Assembly: GCA_963573385.1 (NCBI GenBank)
Contig: CAUYLG010038413.1
Span: 36,362-100,361 of the forward strand
DNA: 64,000 nt
From: Cacajao melanocephalus
Taxonomy: Eukaryota > Chordata > Mammalia > Primates > Pitheciidae
Direction: 5' to 3'
Part shown: in pieces, positions 36,725-47,974 of the stretch
Position numbering within the stretch: the stretch's first letter is position 1
How the letters are laid out: each line of letters starts with the position of its first letter
Notes under the pieces: model-generated
Databases searched by the model: none
Told to the model about the DNA's origin: nothing
The model's input: the letters and a program-made list of their open reading frames with translations, nothing else
Translations under genes and position numbers: made by a program

Positions 36725-37365
36725 CAACACAAACTGCAAATATAAACACATATGTAATCTTTAATTTTTCTGTATGCACATTAAAAATAAAAAGGAACAG
36801 GTAGAATTAATCTTAATAATATATTTTGTTTAATCCAATATATCCAAAATAGTGTTTCAACTTGCAACCAATATAAAAATTATTAATGAGATACTGTACC
36901 TTCTTTTTTTTGTGCCAAGTCTTAAAAATCTGATTTGTATTTTATGTTTACATTTATTTCAAACTATAGAAATGACCCCTGAATTGAGGCTCACTCCATT
37001 GCCCAGGCTAGAGGGCAGTTGTGTGATCTCGGCTCACTACAACCTCCCTCTCCTGGGTTCAAGTGATTCTCCTGCCTTAGCTCCCCGAGTAGCTGGGATT
37101 ACAGGTGTGCACCACCACACCTGGCTAATTTTTGTAATTTTTAAAATTATCTGAGGTTAAGACTTCAAAACCAGCCTTGCCATGTTAGCCAGGTAGCCCA
37201 CCTGCCTCAGCCCCCCAAAGTGCTGGGGTAACAGGCGTGAGCCACAGCACCCAGCCTAGAAGTATAGTTTTTATGCTTATATTTATTTCAATTCAGACTG
37301 GCCACATTTTCAACGCTCAACAGCCACATGTAGCTAGCAGCTACGACATTGGAATGTGAAGGTCT
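36725..37365 (+). mobile_element. MER33-like hAT DNA transposon, split by an Alu
   Basis: CACATATGTAATCTTTAATT, AATAATATATTTTGTTTAAT, CCAATATATCCAAAATAG, ATTATTAATGAGATACTG, then after the Alu GACTGGCCACATTTTCAACG and CAGCCACATGTAGCTAGCAG. The wording is that of a non-autonomous Charlie-type element. The MER33 name is from memory. Confidence 0.7.
36976..37256 (-). mobile_element. Alu, antisense, with internal micro-inversion
   Basis: Reverse Alu without a clean poly-T head. Between 37149 and 37180 the bases read as sense Alu (CTGAGGTTAAGACTTC, AAAACCAGCCTTGCC) while both sides are antisense, and the corresponding antisense segment is missing after CATGTTAGCCAGG. Confidence 0.85.
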
Positions 37366-37699
37366 AGGTAATTTATAGTGCAACTTTAAAATACTGTACA
37401 GCCATGAAAAAGCCTGGTTTCAAAAGAATATCTAATCATGCAAGAAAAAGCTCACAAAATGAGATTCAATGAAAAATGTAGTGTAGAAAACCAGAAAAAG
37501 TATGCTCCCACTGTTGTTAATGTAAATATCTGCTTAAGTTTATTTGAGTATGTAAATTGATGTGCATATTGCAAGGACATGCAGCAAAATCCTAACAGGG
37601 GTCATCTGAGGAAATGAAATTACGATAATATTCACGTTCTCTTTCACACTTTTTCACGATATGCCTGTATTCCTTTTAGAATCAGGAGAAATACTGCCA

Positions 37700-38195
37700 T
37701 TTTTAAAGTGTGCAAGTGTGGTTAGCCATCTTGTACCATGACCTGACTGCAGTGGCCATTTGTGGATATGAGATGCTGGATTAGAGAACTGGTCCCAGTT
37801 TTCCACCATTCTCTGGACCCATGCACTCTGCCACATGACTGCAGTTACTCCCACAGAAGGCAGAGTAAATCTCTGGCCTCTTAACTTTGGGTTCAGCCCA
37901 TGACTTCTTTTAGACAATGGTATATGAGCAAAGGTGATCATTGTAAGTTCAGAACCTAGGCCTTAAAGGGCACTGTGTGTTCCTGTGTGCCATCCTGTGC
38001 TCCTGCCATTTTTATGAGAAGAAGATGCCCTGTCTCGTTCTCTGGTTCTAGGAGGATGAGGAGTACATGGGGGCAGTTTTGCATCTAATCTGGGGCTCAG
38101 AACCACCAACCTGTGGTTGTATGAGAAATACATACTGATTGTACCATGTCCCACCAATGTTTGTGGTTGTTATAAAGTGATAGCTGACTAATACA
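37700..38195 (+). mobile_element. Old LTR-like repeat, unassigned
   Basis: CCATCTTGTACCATGACCTG, GTGGCCATTTGTGGATATGA and the end AGTGATAGCTGACTAATACA resemble an old LTR of MaLR/ERVL style. Confidence 0.5.
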
Positions 38196-38283
38196 GTGTT
38201 GTTCAACTCTTTCACATGTACTCTCTAATCAAAAAGGCAAAAGTTGATTGGAATTATAAGTTAGAAAGCTGAAATCAAGATGC

Positions 38284-38672
38284 TATTTGATGTGCTTGAA
38301 TGTGTCCCCAAAAGTTCACATGTTGGAAACTTAATTCCCAATGCAGCAATGTCGGGAGGTGAATCCTAGTAAGAGGTGATCAGATCATGAGGGCGGAGAC
38401 CTCATAAGTGGATTAATATTGTTATGATGAAAATGAGTCAGCTATTTTGAGGATGGGTTGTTACAAAAGTGAGCCTGGCCCTTTGTGCTCTCTCTCTCTT
38501 GCATGAACTCTCTTGTTCTTCTGCCTTCTGTTATGAGATGACACAGCATGAAGGCCCTCACCAGATGCTGGCACCATGCTCTTGGACTTTCCAGCCTCTA
38601 GAACCATGAGTCAAATACATTTCTGTTTATCATAAATTACCCAGTCTTAGGTACTATATAATAACAATGAAC
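38284..38672 (+). mobile_element. MaLR LTR (MLT1/MST type)
   Basis: TTGAATGTGTCCCCAAAAGT, TGTTGGAAACTTAATTCCCA, GAGGTGATCAGATCATGAGG, CTCACCAGATGCTGGCACCA and CATAAATTACCCAGTCTTAG are in LTR order. No internal sequence: solo LTR. Confidence 0.85.
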
Positions 38673-38770
38673 ACTTTGAAAAATTAAAGTGAACACAATG
38701 AAAAACTAAAGTCTTAGGTATTATATCATAGCAATGAACACTTTGAAAACTTAAGCAATAAGACACAAGA
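38644..38770. repeat. 67-bp tandem duplication at the LTR end
   Basis: GTCTTAGGTACTATATAATA begins one copy at 38644 and GTCTTAGGTATTATATCATA the second at 38711. A partial third echo (GAACACTTTAACAAATT) follows. Confidence 0.85.
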
Positions 38771-38779
38771 ACACTTTAA

Positions 38780-39010
38780 CAAATTAAAAAAAATACAATT
38801 ACCAAAGATCTCTAAGGCCAAAGAAGCCCAGGCCTTACCTCTGTAGCCTTGGCCCTGTCTCAGACACTCTTGATTACTGAAACCTAAAGTCGAAGAAGGA
38901 GAGAATTTCCTTGTTCTGAGGTATTACCCAGTCCTGAGGATGCCAACGAAAACTCCCAAACCTCTTGATTTGAGAATATATTTTTTCCTCCTTGAAAAAG
39001 TATTCATGGC
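38780..39010. other. Unassigned short interval
   Basis: Nothing recognised between the LTR duplication and the antisense L1. Confidence 0.35.
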
Positions 39011-39014
39011 CGTC

Positions 39015-39545
39015 ATAGAAAATACAAACAAACCAAAAAAGAAGGAAATTTAAAAAAAGACAAAAGAAAAATTACTCACAATCCCTTTACCCAAAGATAA
39101 CTTCTATCAAACATTGGTGTATGTATATATCAATATGTGTATGTATGTTTGTATGATTATATTTTTCCTACGAAAAGGATAACATACTATATAGAACATA
39201 CTGTTCTATAATCTGTTTACATTTACTATGTTGTAAAAATTTTGCTTTGCCACTTAACATCTTCCACAGAATAATTTTGAAAAGCGAAATTATTGCCTGA
39301 TTTTCACTTGAGTGGATATAACATAAATAACTCTAACTCTTGAGGTGTATAGATTATTTCTAGATTATTAGATTATTGTGTGTTGCTCTTTAGCTATTAT
39401 AAGCAACATCTTATACATTAGATCTCCATGTGCATCCCTTCCCTGATTGTTGCTAAGAATTAAATTCCTAGAGGTGGGGTGTCTGGGTTGGGACACATGT
39501 TTATAAAGCATCCCCTTAACAGAGTGTCATGTTCTCACCTGTCTG
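39015..39545 (-). mobile_element. Old L1 3' end, antisense
   Basis: CACAATCCCTTTACCCAAAG, ACATACTGTTCTATAATCTG, AGCTATTATAAGCAACATC and GAATTAAATTCCTAGAGGTG are reversed L1ME-type 3' sequence, the same general type as 36310-37690. Confidence 0.75.
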
Positions 39546-39549
39546 ATGA

Positions 39550-40155
39550 GAGGGACTCAAATCCTGCATGATTGTCTTCCCCTCTCCCCAGCTTCCTATT
39601 GTATTCAAACACCACTGGGAAGAAGTCTCTGGAACTAACGTTGTCCAAAGTCCTTAGCTTGACTCGATTGGACCTGCTCTTCAGAAAGCAGGGCCCTGAG
39701 AGAAGTGGGAGCTGGAAAAGGTGAACACTGAGGGTGTCAAATCTCCCTTCACCCACGCACAATCCCATACAATGGATCCTGTCCCTGCAGCCTTGTGGGG
39801 CAGGTGAGGAAACTGTTCCCAATGGCTACCTGAGGCTAACTCTGTATCTGGACCAATTTCACAGCCCAGAGCCCTGGAGCTGTCGCTCTCTGTCCCTTAC
39901 CCGTTATTACCCATGCAGGCAACAGAGACAGAAGGTTGACCACCCGTGCACGTCCTTCCCCCTACTCAGGTAAACCCATGTCTGAGGTTCCACTGCCCAC
40001 CTGTGACTCTGCCTCACTCTGGGGCACAACAGGTGGAGGGAAGAGCCTGGGACCCAGGTGCACGTGGGAAACCTGGGCTCTAAGCTGGGCTCAGCTATTA
40101 ACCCAATGGATTTTCTCACACACGATTTCACCTCTCCAAGTGTGACATAGACTGT
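39550..40155. other. No clear repeat
   Basis: A weak MIR-like segment may lie at 40040-40140; otherwise unassigned. Frames up to 95 codons look random. Confidence 0.35.
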
Positions 40156-40159
40156 TCAG

Positions 40160-40520
40160 CTGTTCACCAAGTATGATTTTTTTTCTTCCCATGCACACAG
40201 CAAGACTACACCCCCTAGCATCCTCTGTAGATAGGTGGGACCATGTGACTGTGTTCCAGCCAATTGCACGTGAGCAGAAGTGACATGTTTTGCTTCCACC
40301 TTGGGCCCTTGAGAACCTCATAGGAGGAGCTCCTTCTCTTTCCGCCAGCCCGATACAGATGAGCCAGATGACCTTGACCTCAGAAACCAGGTGTTGAACA
40401 TGGCAGAGCTACAAGTTGGACGGGGCATGGGTCAAAGTTTGCCCCCTGCAGGGAGCCACCTACCCATCAGTAAGACCTATCCTCAACTTTACATGGGAGA
40501 TAAATTGGCTTTTATCATGG
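40160..40520 (+). mobile_element. Old LTR-like repeat, unassigned
   Basis: CATGTGACTGTGTTCCAGCC, GAGCAGAAGTGACATGTTTT and GATGAGCCAGATGACCTTGA then ATGGCAGAGCTACAAG. Same general family as 12955-13205. Confidence 0.5.
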
Positions 40521-40599
40521 CACACCCTTAAATGTTAGGGTGAGGTTTTTAGAGCTGCTAATATCATCTTTAGTATATGATGATATTATAACTGAGGGC

Positions 40600-40800
40600 T
40601 TTATTTCCTTGTCTATAAACAGGGGAAGGAAAGAAGGGAGTCAGTACCCACCGAGGATCTACTCTGTGCAAAACCCAGTGCTCCATACTTTATACACATT
40701 TGCCCTTCAACTCCCTGCAAAATGTTATGATCTTAGGACTATTATCCCAATTTTCTGGGGCACTGACTGAGCTGTGATTCAAATGCAGGACTCCTGGATC
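40600..40800 (-). mobile_element. MIR, antisense
   Basis: ATCTACTCTGTGCAAAACCC, ACTCCCTGCAAAATGTTATG and GATTCAAATGCAGGACTCC match reversed MIR, with the core blurred. Confidence 0.65.
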
Positions 40801-40884
40801 CCGAGTTCATGACAGACACAGCTTTGAGGTTCTGGAGGACCTACCATCCCAGGATCCTGCTGGCTCCTGCTTCCCACCTAGCTA

Positions 40885-41030
40885 GCAGAGTGGTAAAGAA
40901 CGTGCCGACTGGAGTCCAACTGGCCAGGACCTAGGCCCTCACCAGAGGAGGGCTTGTCTTGCCTATGTCTCAGTTTCTTCATTTGTCCAGCGGGGCTGCT
41001 GTGAAAGTATCCACCACATGGGGTCATTTG
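40885..41030 (+). mobile_element. MIR fragment
   Basis: GAGTGGTAAAGAACGTGCCG, TATGTCTCAGTTTCTTCATT and TGTCCAGCGGGGCTGCTGTG follow MIR. Confidence 0.7.
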
Positions 41031-41035
41031 AGGAC

Positions 41036-41063
41036 GCTTTTCCTGATTAGGTTCAGGAAAAGC
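41036..41063. repeat. Perfect 11-bp inverted repeat
   Basis: GCTTTTCCTGA (41036-41046), six-base loop, TCAGGAAAAGC (41053-41063). Could be a paired factor site or a chance hairpin. Confidence 0.8.
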
Positions 41064-41930
41064 CTTTTTACTTTACCTCCATTGGAGATCTCCAAAGCTC
41101 TGCCTCGCTGGGGGAATTAGGAGCCCATGATCATTATTCCTTGTTACCGAGGAAGCCAAATTGCCTTTGATGTTTTATTGGCCTGACATTTTCCTTCAAA
41201 GAATCTCCATCCACTGCTGTGAGAGTTGCTGGTTTCTACCAATTTGATGAGATGAGCATCTATTACCTCCCAAGGGTAAGTCTGACTCTAAAGGCTCTAA
41301 AATAAAAGGGGAAGAGGTTTGATTTCACTGGAGCTGGTTTTGAGGGGACTGGTTTTGGGGTCTGCTTCTGAGGATTCTGTATGCAAATTCCCAGCAGAAG
41401 CAGTGGGAGGCCTGGGCTCTGCAGCCACAAAAGCTGGATGGGGAGGCTGTTCCCAGGAAAACGAATCCCGGTGCCTGGCCGTGTGTTTCTCTGTGACAGC
41501 CCACGAGGAAGCCTGGGTTACGATGGCCCTGATGTCCCCCACCAGCTCTGGTCTCTGTGGTCTGCCCCCAGCTTCCTCCCAGGACTTCATGAAACCTCAA
41601 ATCTATTTTTGCAACCTCAACTCCAGCAAGTCTATCAGCTTCCACCCAGTGAAAGTCATTAGCTGTTGCTGGCTTTGCTGGCTCACAGCATTTTCCAGCC
41701 AGAAAGGGTCTTGGATGTTTTAGGACCCTAGCTCCTTCAAAGACGATGGCTCCTTCACCGCGTCAAGACTTCTAAAAGGCCCTCTGGCATTTAGATGGAG
41801 TCCGATTCTTTCCACCCAGCATTTGATTGCTTGCTGATCCGAGAGCACTCCTAGACTTGGCTCTGCCTCTGTCCTGCCTGGCTCCGGACCTCTGGCTGTG
41901 ATAGAAATTATCTCACTGTATTAGGCACCT
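41064..41930. other. Repeat-free stretch
   Basis: No repeat recognised. 41100-41280 is AT-rich with SOX-like CATTATTCCTTGTTACC and TTTGATGTTTTATTGG. A 134-codon plus frame and a 106-codon minus frame overlap; neither shows a domain. Confidence 0.4.
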
Positions 41931-41934
41931 CCTC

Positions 41935-42115
41935 ATGTCTGGGTGTTTGTACCTGTGTCTTCTCTGTCCAGAATACTCTTCCTCTCTCCCAGCTGGTGAA
42001 ATTTTTGGCACCCACCAGACACTAGCTCAGGTGTCACCTCCTTCTTGAAACCTTCCCTGATTGCACTAGGGGGAAGTAGCTGTTCTGCCTTCCATGCCCT
42101 AGACCCCTCTGCCAG
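41935..42115 (+). mobile_element. L2 fragment
   Basis: GTCCAGAATACTCTTCCTCT, TCAGGTGTCACCTCCTTCTT and GAAACCTTCCCTGATTGCAC match L2. Confidence 0.8.
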
Positions 42116-42130
42116 AATAGTAACTCCTGA

Positions 42131-42427
<297 letters not shown>

Positions 42428-42439
42428 GGCTGCTTGTGT

Positions 42440-42692
42440 GAGTCAGCTTAGGCGTCTGCCTATTTGCTATGTCCTCAAAAGGCCTTTCCTCTGTATCTAC
42501 ACATGTAGAAAGAGACAGAGATCTTACTCTTTTCTCCTCCAATAAGGCTACCATCCAATAGAATTATAGCCCTGCCCTTGTGACCTCATTTTGCCCTAAT
42601 TACCTCCTAAAAGCCCTATCTCCAAATACAATCACACTGGGAGTTAAGACTTCAATATATAAATCTTGGGAGGACACAGTTTAGTCCACAGA
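42440..42692 (-). mobile_element. MLT1-type (MaLR) LTR, antisense
   Basis: TGACCTCATTTTGCCCTAAT, CCTATCTCCAAATACAATCA and GGGAGGACACAGTTTAGTCC are the reversed MLT1C/D 5' half. Confidence 0.8.
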
Positions 42693-42699
42693 AATAAAG

Positions 42700-43320
42700 G
42701 GTCCTTTAAATTGGGGACTGCTTTTAAGTTTTGTGTTCCTAGGAGACGCCTCTATCCTAGGACAAGTAGAAGAGCCTAGCACAGGGAAGCATTGAGTAAC
42801 CAACCCATCAGACAGCTGAGCTGAGTATAGAACAAGATACTGAAGACTTTGGAAGATAGAAATTTCTAGGAAAAGGAAACTTTTCAGTTTCTAGAAACAG
42901 AAAACAAAACACAAACTCTCCAAAACAATAGAGGGAGTTTACTGGCCAATGGAACTAAAAAATTCCAGATGTGGGCTTCAGGAGTGGTTTGATCAGGGTG
43001 TCAGGTTCATTTCTTGATAGTTTTCTCTACTATACACTCTTTCATATATTGATTTTGGCCTCAGGCTGGCTTTATTCATGGTGATAAAGTGGCTGCATTA
43101 GGTTTCAGTTCAAGGTCCTCATCCCAACCATTCAGAGACATCCATATCACAGAATCCTCAGCAAAAATCTTAGAATTTGCACTGACTGAACCAGTTACTT
43201 GGCAAGAGGAATATGATTCCCTGAGCAGCTTAGACAAATCATGTCCCACCTAGTTTTTTAGATGGTCACTCTCAATGAATCCTCAAGGCTGGACATAATG
43301 AAATACTGAAAAACATGAAT
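42700..43320. repeat. Probably old repeat at 42890-43220, unassigned
   Basis: GGGAGTTTACTGGCCAATGG, GGCTTCAGGAGTGGTTTGAT and CAGGCTGGCTTTATTCATGG look like an old interspersed repeat; family not named. Flanks are unassigned. Confidence 0.35.
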
Positions 43321-43327
43321 TTTAGTC

Positions 43328-43535
43328 TTCTTTCCGCCCTCCTTTTCTTCCTTCCCTTCCTTCCCTTCTTTCCTCCCTCACCTCTCCTCCCCACTCCCCT
43401 CCCATTCCCTCCCCTCCCCTCCTTTTCCCTCTTCCCTCCCTCCCTCTCTTCATTCTTTCCTTCCTTCCTTCCCTCCGTCCTTCCTTCCTTCTTCCCTCCC
43501 TCCCTTCCTTCCTTCCTTTTTCTCTTCCTTTCACA
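43328..43535. repeat. Pyrimidine-rich degenerate (TTCC)n tract
   Basis: About 200 bp of CTTCC, CCCTC and TTCCTTCC runs, with short perfect (TTCC)3-4 arrays. Confidence 0.95.
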
Positions 43536-43704
43536 AATTATATACAGTTATTATAAGTGAGACTCAGTACTAGGTGTTGAATGCATATATGAGATCAGGA
43601 CAAGATTGCAAGCTCAAGGTGCTGAGAATCCTACTTAAAGGGATTTTGGAGATTATCCAGAAGGCAATGAGGAACCATAATGAGACTGTAAGAAGGTGAA
43701 AGAC

Positions 43705-44180
43705 TATATTAGTTATCTATTGCTGCATAACAAGCAACCTCAAAATTTAACATCTTAAAACAGAAAGCATTACCTCACAGTCTCTGTGGTGCCGCGATCT
43801 GGGCAGAGCTTACCTGAGTGCCTGAAGTTCCAGATTTCTCGCGTGGCTGCAACAGAGGCCGTGGCCAGGGCTATGGTCATCTCAGTGCTGACTCGGATAG
43901 CATCTGCGTCCCAGTCCACTCAGGTGGCCCCTCCACAGTGCTCCTTGCAACATGGCACCTGGCTGACCCTGTGATGGACAATCCAAGAGCGTGAGAAAGA
44001 GTATCCGAACGGAAGCCAAAGTCTTTTATAATCTAGTATTAGAAGGAAATCCCATCTTTTCTGGAATGTTCTATTTGATGGGAGGCAATAAGTCCAGCTT
44101 ACACTCAAAGAGAGGAAATTATACAGAAATATGCAAGCAGGAGGTGAGGATTGTTGAGACCATCAGAAAATCTGCTTGAA
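43705..44180 (-). mobile_element. Old LTR/transposon-type repeat, unassigned
   Basis: TATTAGTTATCTATTGCTGC, ATAACAAGCAACCTCAAAAT, CGATCTGGGCAGAGCTTACC and AAGCCAAAGTCTTTTATAAT are the well-known start and middle of an abundant old repeat read in its usual reverse sense. Orientation and family are tentative. Confidence 0.6.
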
Positions 44181-44324
44181 AGATAAAGCAATGACTTACC
44201 TGCAGCTCAACATTGCAGAGTAATGTCAGTGCCAACGTCACAGCCTGCAACGGCATAATGAGGTCAATGATTAGTAAGGGAGGGTTTAGGGGTTGGCAGG
44301 AGAAAATCGTGTTGGATTGGATGG

Positions 44325-44650
44325 ACTCATTTATTCATTCAACAAACATTTACCGAGTTCCCACCACGTGCTAGGTGCTGGAGATGCTGCCATGACTGAG
44401 AGAGGTCCCTCATGTCTTCTCTCACGAACATCAGTGTCTGGGAAGAAAGATTGAATGAGTGGTCATGTACTCCTTGCATGTCAAAGAAAAGGGCAAGGGG
44501 TAAATCTGTGACTAGCACATCTCCACCCTTCCAAATGGGACTGAGGGATTCAGAAAAGCCTTACTGGAAGAAGACAGGTTTCAACTGAACCCTGATGGAT
44601 GAGGAGTCAGGGGAAGGGCTGGGCCCAGAGCATTCCAGGGGAAGTGTCAG
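44325..44650 (-). mobile_element. L2 3' end, antisense
   Basis: ATTCATTCAACAAACATTTA, TGCTAGGTGCTGGAGATGCT and CAGAAAAGCCTTACTGG through AGAGCATTCCAGGGG match reversed L2. Confidence 0.85.
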
Positions 44651-44765
44651 TTTAGGCCCCCGTGGGGGTGGGTCTCCCTCCCCAGTTATCCACACCCCTT
44701 TCTCCATCTCTGTTTCTGTTCCTGGCTCAGTCTTGGCCCCAGCCACTGCCCCTGCTGGGCCGGCC

Positions 44766-45434
<669 letters not shown>

Positions 45435-45444
45435 TACCATGCCA

Positions 45445-45770
45445 TCTGTCACTCAAATCCCTGTTCCTCTTTGTCCTTCAGGTCTCAGCTTGAAGGTCAC
45501 TTCTTAGAGAGACTTTCCCTGTCCCCACATTCTAAGGTGGTTGCTGTCTGACCATCATTGTGAGTCAATCCACACGGTGTCACCCAGTTTTCCTTTCTTC
45601 CCTGCACCTGTTCCTACCCAGAACAGTCTTGCTAATGCATTATTTACCTGTCTCTTCCTCCCCACTCCAGAATGTCTGCTTCCTGGGGCAAGGGCCTTGT
45701 CTGTCTGTTGCTGCACGCCAGGCCTGCACGCAGTAGGGCCTCAGTGAGCCTCGGTGGAACAAATGAGCCT
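45445..45770 (+). mobile_element. L2 3' end
   Basis: AGGTCTCAGCTTGAAGGTCA, CTGCTTCCTGGGGCAAGG and GCACGCAGTAGGGCCTCAGT follow L2. Confidence 0.82.
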
Positions 45771-45823
45771 TCCTCCAGATCCCAGCTTCTCTCTTTGCAG
45801 CCTGTGACAGGAGAGACACTTAG

Positions 45824-46150
45824 GTGTGCTATGGATTCAATGCTTGTGATCTCCCAAAACTCTTGTGTTGAAACCTCATCTCCAAGGCGATGGTATTTGG
45901 ATATGAGGCTTTTGCAAAGTGACCCAAAGGTTGAATCCTCATGAAAGGGATTAGCGTCCTTATGAAAGTGGCCCCCGAGAGCTCTCTGGACCCTTTTGCC
46001 ATGTAAGGACACAGGGAGAAGGGCCACCTCTGAACCAGAAGCAGGTCCTTACCAGACCTGAGTCCTGACCTGCATTTCTCAGCCCGCAGGGCTCTGAGAA
46101 GTGCGTTTGTTTGTTGTTTAACCGCCGGCCTGTGGTAGTTTGTTATGGCA
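45824..46150 (+). mobile_element. MLT1-type (MaLR) LTR
   Basis: GTGCTATGGATTCAATGCTT, TGTTGAAACCTCATCTCCAA, GTGGCCCCCGAGAGCTCTCT, GCCATGTAAGGACACAGGGA and TGTTATGGCAGCTCAAGCAG follow MLT1A/B order. Confidence 0.8.
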
Positions 46151-46154
46151 GCTC

Positions 46155-46565
46155 AAGCAGGCTACGGCAGGTGGCTACCCGGGGGTGACCGGCCTCCTGG
46201 GCAGTTTTAAGCCCTCAGCAGGGAGACCTCACTTCACCCAGACCCTCCCCTTGGCTGCTCATCCTGACCTTCCCCACCGGGCAGCACGAGGAGCTCAGAG
46301 CCCCAGGCCGGACCCAGCCAGGCCGCTCCCCTGTGATGCTTTATGGCTCCTCCCCGGGCTCCCGACATCAGCCACATTTTGAGAATTCGGAGAAGGAGCA
46401 TTAAGGCCAGTCAAGTGGATCAATCACATTTTTAAAAAATGGGCCAAACACGGATTTACACAGTAGCCTGTGACAAACGCAGCTTCAGGAGACGATCTGG
46501 CAGGAAACATCCGTTTTTCCAAAGGGCATCACTCCCCTGGGAGAAATAATGAGGGATTTTTTGGG
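46155..46565. other. Repeat-free stretch
   Basis: No recognised repeat. 46380-46560 is AT-richer and could be a conserved element (AAGTGGATCAATCACATTTT). Confidence 0.35.
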
Positions 46566-46569
46566 ATTC

Positions 46570-46636
46570 TGATCATTCCCAGGTCCTGACAGGCCAAAGC
46601 ACCGAGAACCACTGCAGCTCAGTGCTCACGTGTGCA
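46570..46636. repeat. Direct repeat copy D1 (67 bp)
   Basis: TGATCATTCCCAGGTCCTGA through GCTCACGTGTGCA. I count 60 of 67 bases identical to 47126-47192, in the same orientation, 556 bp downstream. Confidence 0.9.
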
Positions 46637-46785
46637 TCCAGCAGGGTCTATTCTTGGGTGTCTCAGCTAAGCATCCAGCTCCTGGGTTGGCCTGTGCTAT
46701 CCAAGATACAACCTTGCGGTTCCTTCCTCCCTCCTGCTGACACATGCTCATCTCCACGGAGGTCTCTGTGACAGCTCTCTGGAGA

Positions 46786-47124
46786 AGGAGCAGTGGGCAC
46801 TGAGCCTGCCAGGGGCTGGGAAGGCAGGACCAGGGTGAGGCAGGACAGGGTGGGGCACAAATGGGAGCCATGAGCCCCTCATGATGTCCTTTAGTGCAGG
46901 GGCCCCCCAGCCCCAGGCCACATTAGTAACTGGGCCGCATAGCAGGAGGTGGGCAGCAGGCAAACGTGAGTGAGAAAGGCTCCATCTGTGTTCACAGCCG
47001 CTCCCCATTGCTCGCATTACTGCCTGGGCTCCACCTCCTGTTAGCTCAATGGTGGCATTAGACTCTCATAGGAGCGCAAACCCTACTGTGAACTACACAT
47101 GCTAGGGATCTAGGTTGCATGCTC
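46786..47124. repeat. Left arm of inverted duplication
   Basis: Reverse complement of 47747-48069. It includes 111 bp of ordinary flank (46786-46896), the complement of the MER1 target site (CTTTAGTG, 46889-46896) and the first 228 bp of MER1 (46897-47124). I count 11 differences in the MER1 part, about 95% identity. Confidence 0.95.
46897..47124 (+). mobile_element. MER1 terminal fragment (duplicated copy)
   Basis: CAGGGGCCCCCCAGCCCCAG, CTGGGCCGCATAGCAGGAGG and GGATCTAGGTTGCATGCTC match the MER1 (hAT-Charlie) terminus. It shares non-consensus bases with the downstream full copy, so it is a duplicate, not an independent insertion. Confidence 0.9.
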
Positions 47125-47125
47125 T

Positions 47126-47192
47126 TGATCATTCCTAGGTGCTGACAGGCCAAATCACCAAGAAGCACTGCAACTCAGTGCTCACATGTGCA
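47126..47192. repeat. Direct repeat copy D2 (67 bp)
   Basis: TGATCATTCCTAGGTGCTGA through GCTCACATGTGCA. It starts one base after the MER1 break, so this is the junction of the rearrangement. Confidence 0.9.
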
Positions 47193-47449
47193 CCTGCACA
47201 CTCCTCCTGTCACCCTTGAATGCTCAGCACCTGGTCTGCTGCCAGCTCAGAGGAGAGCACAGGCCATGGAGCCAGACAGAACAGGGTGTGAGACTCTGTT
47301 CATGAAGAGGTGACAAAGGACCAGCTGCATTGCTGCTTGGCTGTGGGCAGTGATGCTACCAGGGGTATGTGTCTATGTGAACCAATTGGATGGCTGCTGT
47401 TCTAGATGCAGGCTTCAGGGCTGGGGACTGTACAGCTTCCCAACATCCT
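47193..47449. other. Single-copy spacer of the inverted duplication
   Basis: Ordinary sequence between D2 and the full MER1. No repeat recognised. Confidence 0.4.
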
Positions 47450-47457
47450 CACTAAGG

Positions 47458-47974
47458 CAACAGTCCCCAGTCTTTTTGGCACCAGGGACTAGTTTGTAGA
47501 AGACAATTTTTCCACAGACTGCGGTGGTGGGGGAGGGGGTAGTTTCAGGATGATTCAAGTGCATTACACGTATTGTGCACTTTATTTCTTCTATTATTAC
47601 ATTGTGATATATGATAAAATAATTCTATAACTCACCATCATGTGGAATCAGCGGGAGCCCTGAGCTTGTTTTCCTACAACTAGATGGTTCCATCAGGGGT
47701 GTGATGGGAGACTGTGGCAGATCATCAGGCATTAGATTTTCATAAGGAGCACACAACCTAGATCCCTAGCACATGTAGTTCACAGTAGGGTTTGCGCTCC
47801 TATGAGAGTCTAATGCCACCATTGAGCTAACAGGAGGTGGAGCCCAGGCAGTAATGCGAGCAATGGGGAGTGGCTGTAAACACAGATGGAGCCTTTCTCA
47901 CTCATGCTCGCCTGCTGCCCACCTCCTGCTATGCGGCCCAGTTACTAATGTGGTCTGGGGCTTGGGGGCCCCTG
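47458..47974 (-). mobile_element. MER1, full length, hAT-type DNA transposon
   Basis: From CAACAGTCCCCAGTCTTTTT to CTTGGGGGCCCCTG, covering both termini. Flanked by 8-bp target duplications CACTAAGG (47450-47457) and CACTAAAG (47975-47982), the length expected for hAT elements. No transposase reading frame: non-autonomous. Confidence 0.92.

Larger units (their letters stand above)
36310..37690 (+). mobile_element. Old L1 3' end, sense, split by a DNA transposon
   Basis: Pieces 36310-36722 (TGTTGGCAGTATGCTCCAAA, TGTTGTTTATGCTTGG) and 37366-37690 (CTGTACAGCCATGAAAAAGC, AAAGTATGCTCCCACTGTTG, CTGTATTCCTTTTAGAATCA) form one collinear L1ME-like ORF2 end and 3' UTR. Confidence 0.7.

Noticed and set aside
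43328..43535. Second TTCC-rich tract as another GGAA array
   Set aside because: Perfect arrays are only 3-4 units long and interrupted, so far weaker than 21251-21570.
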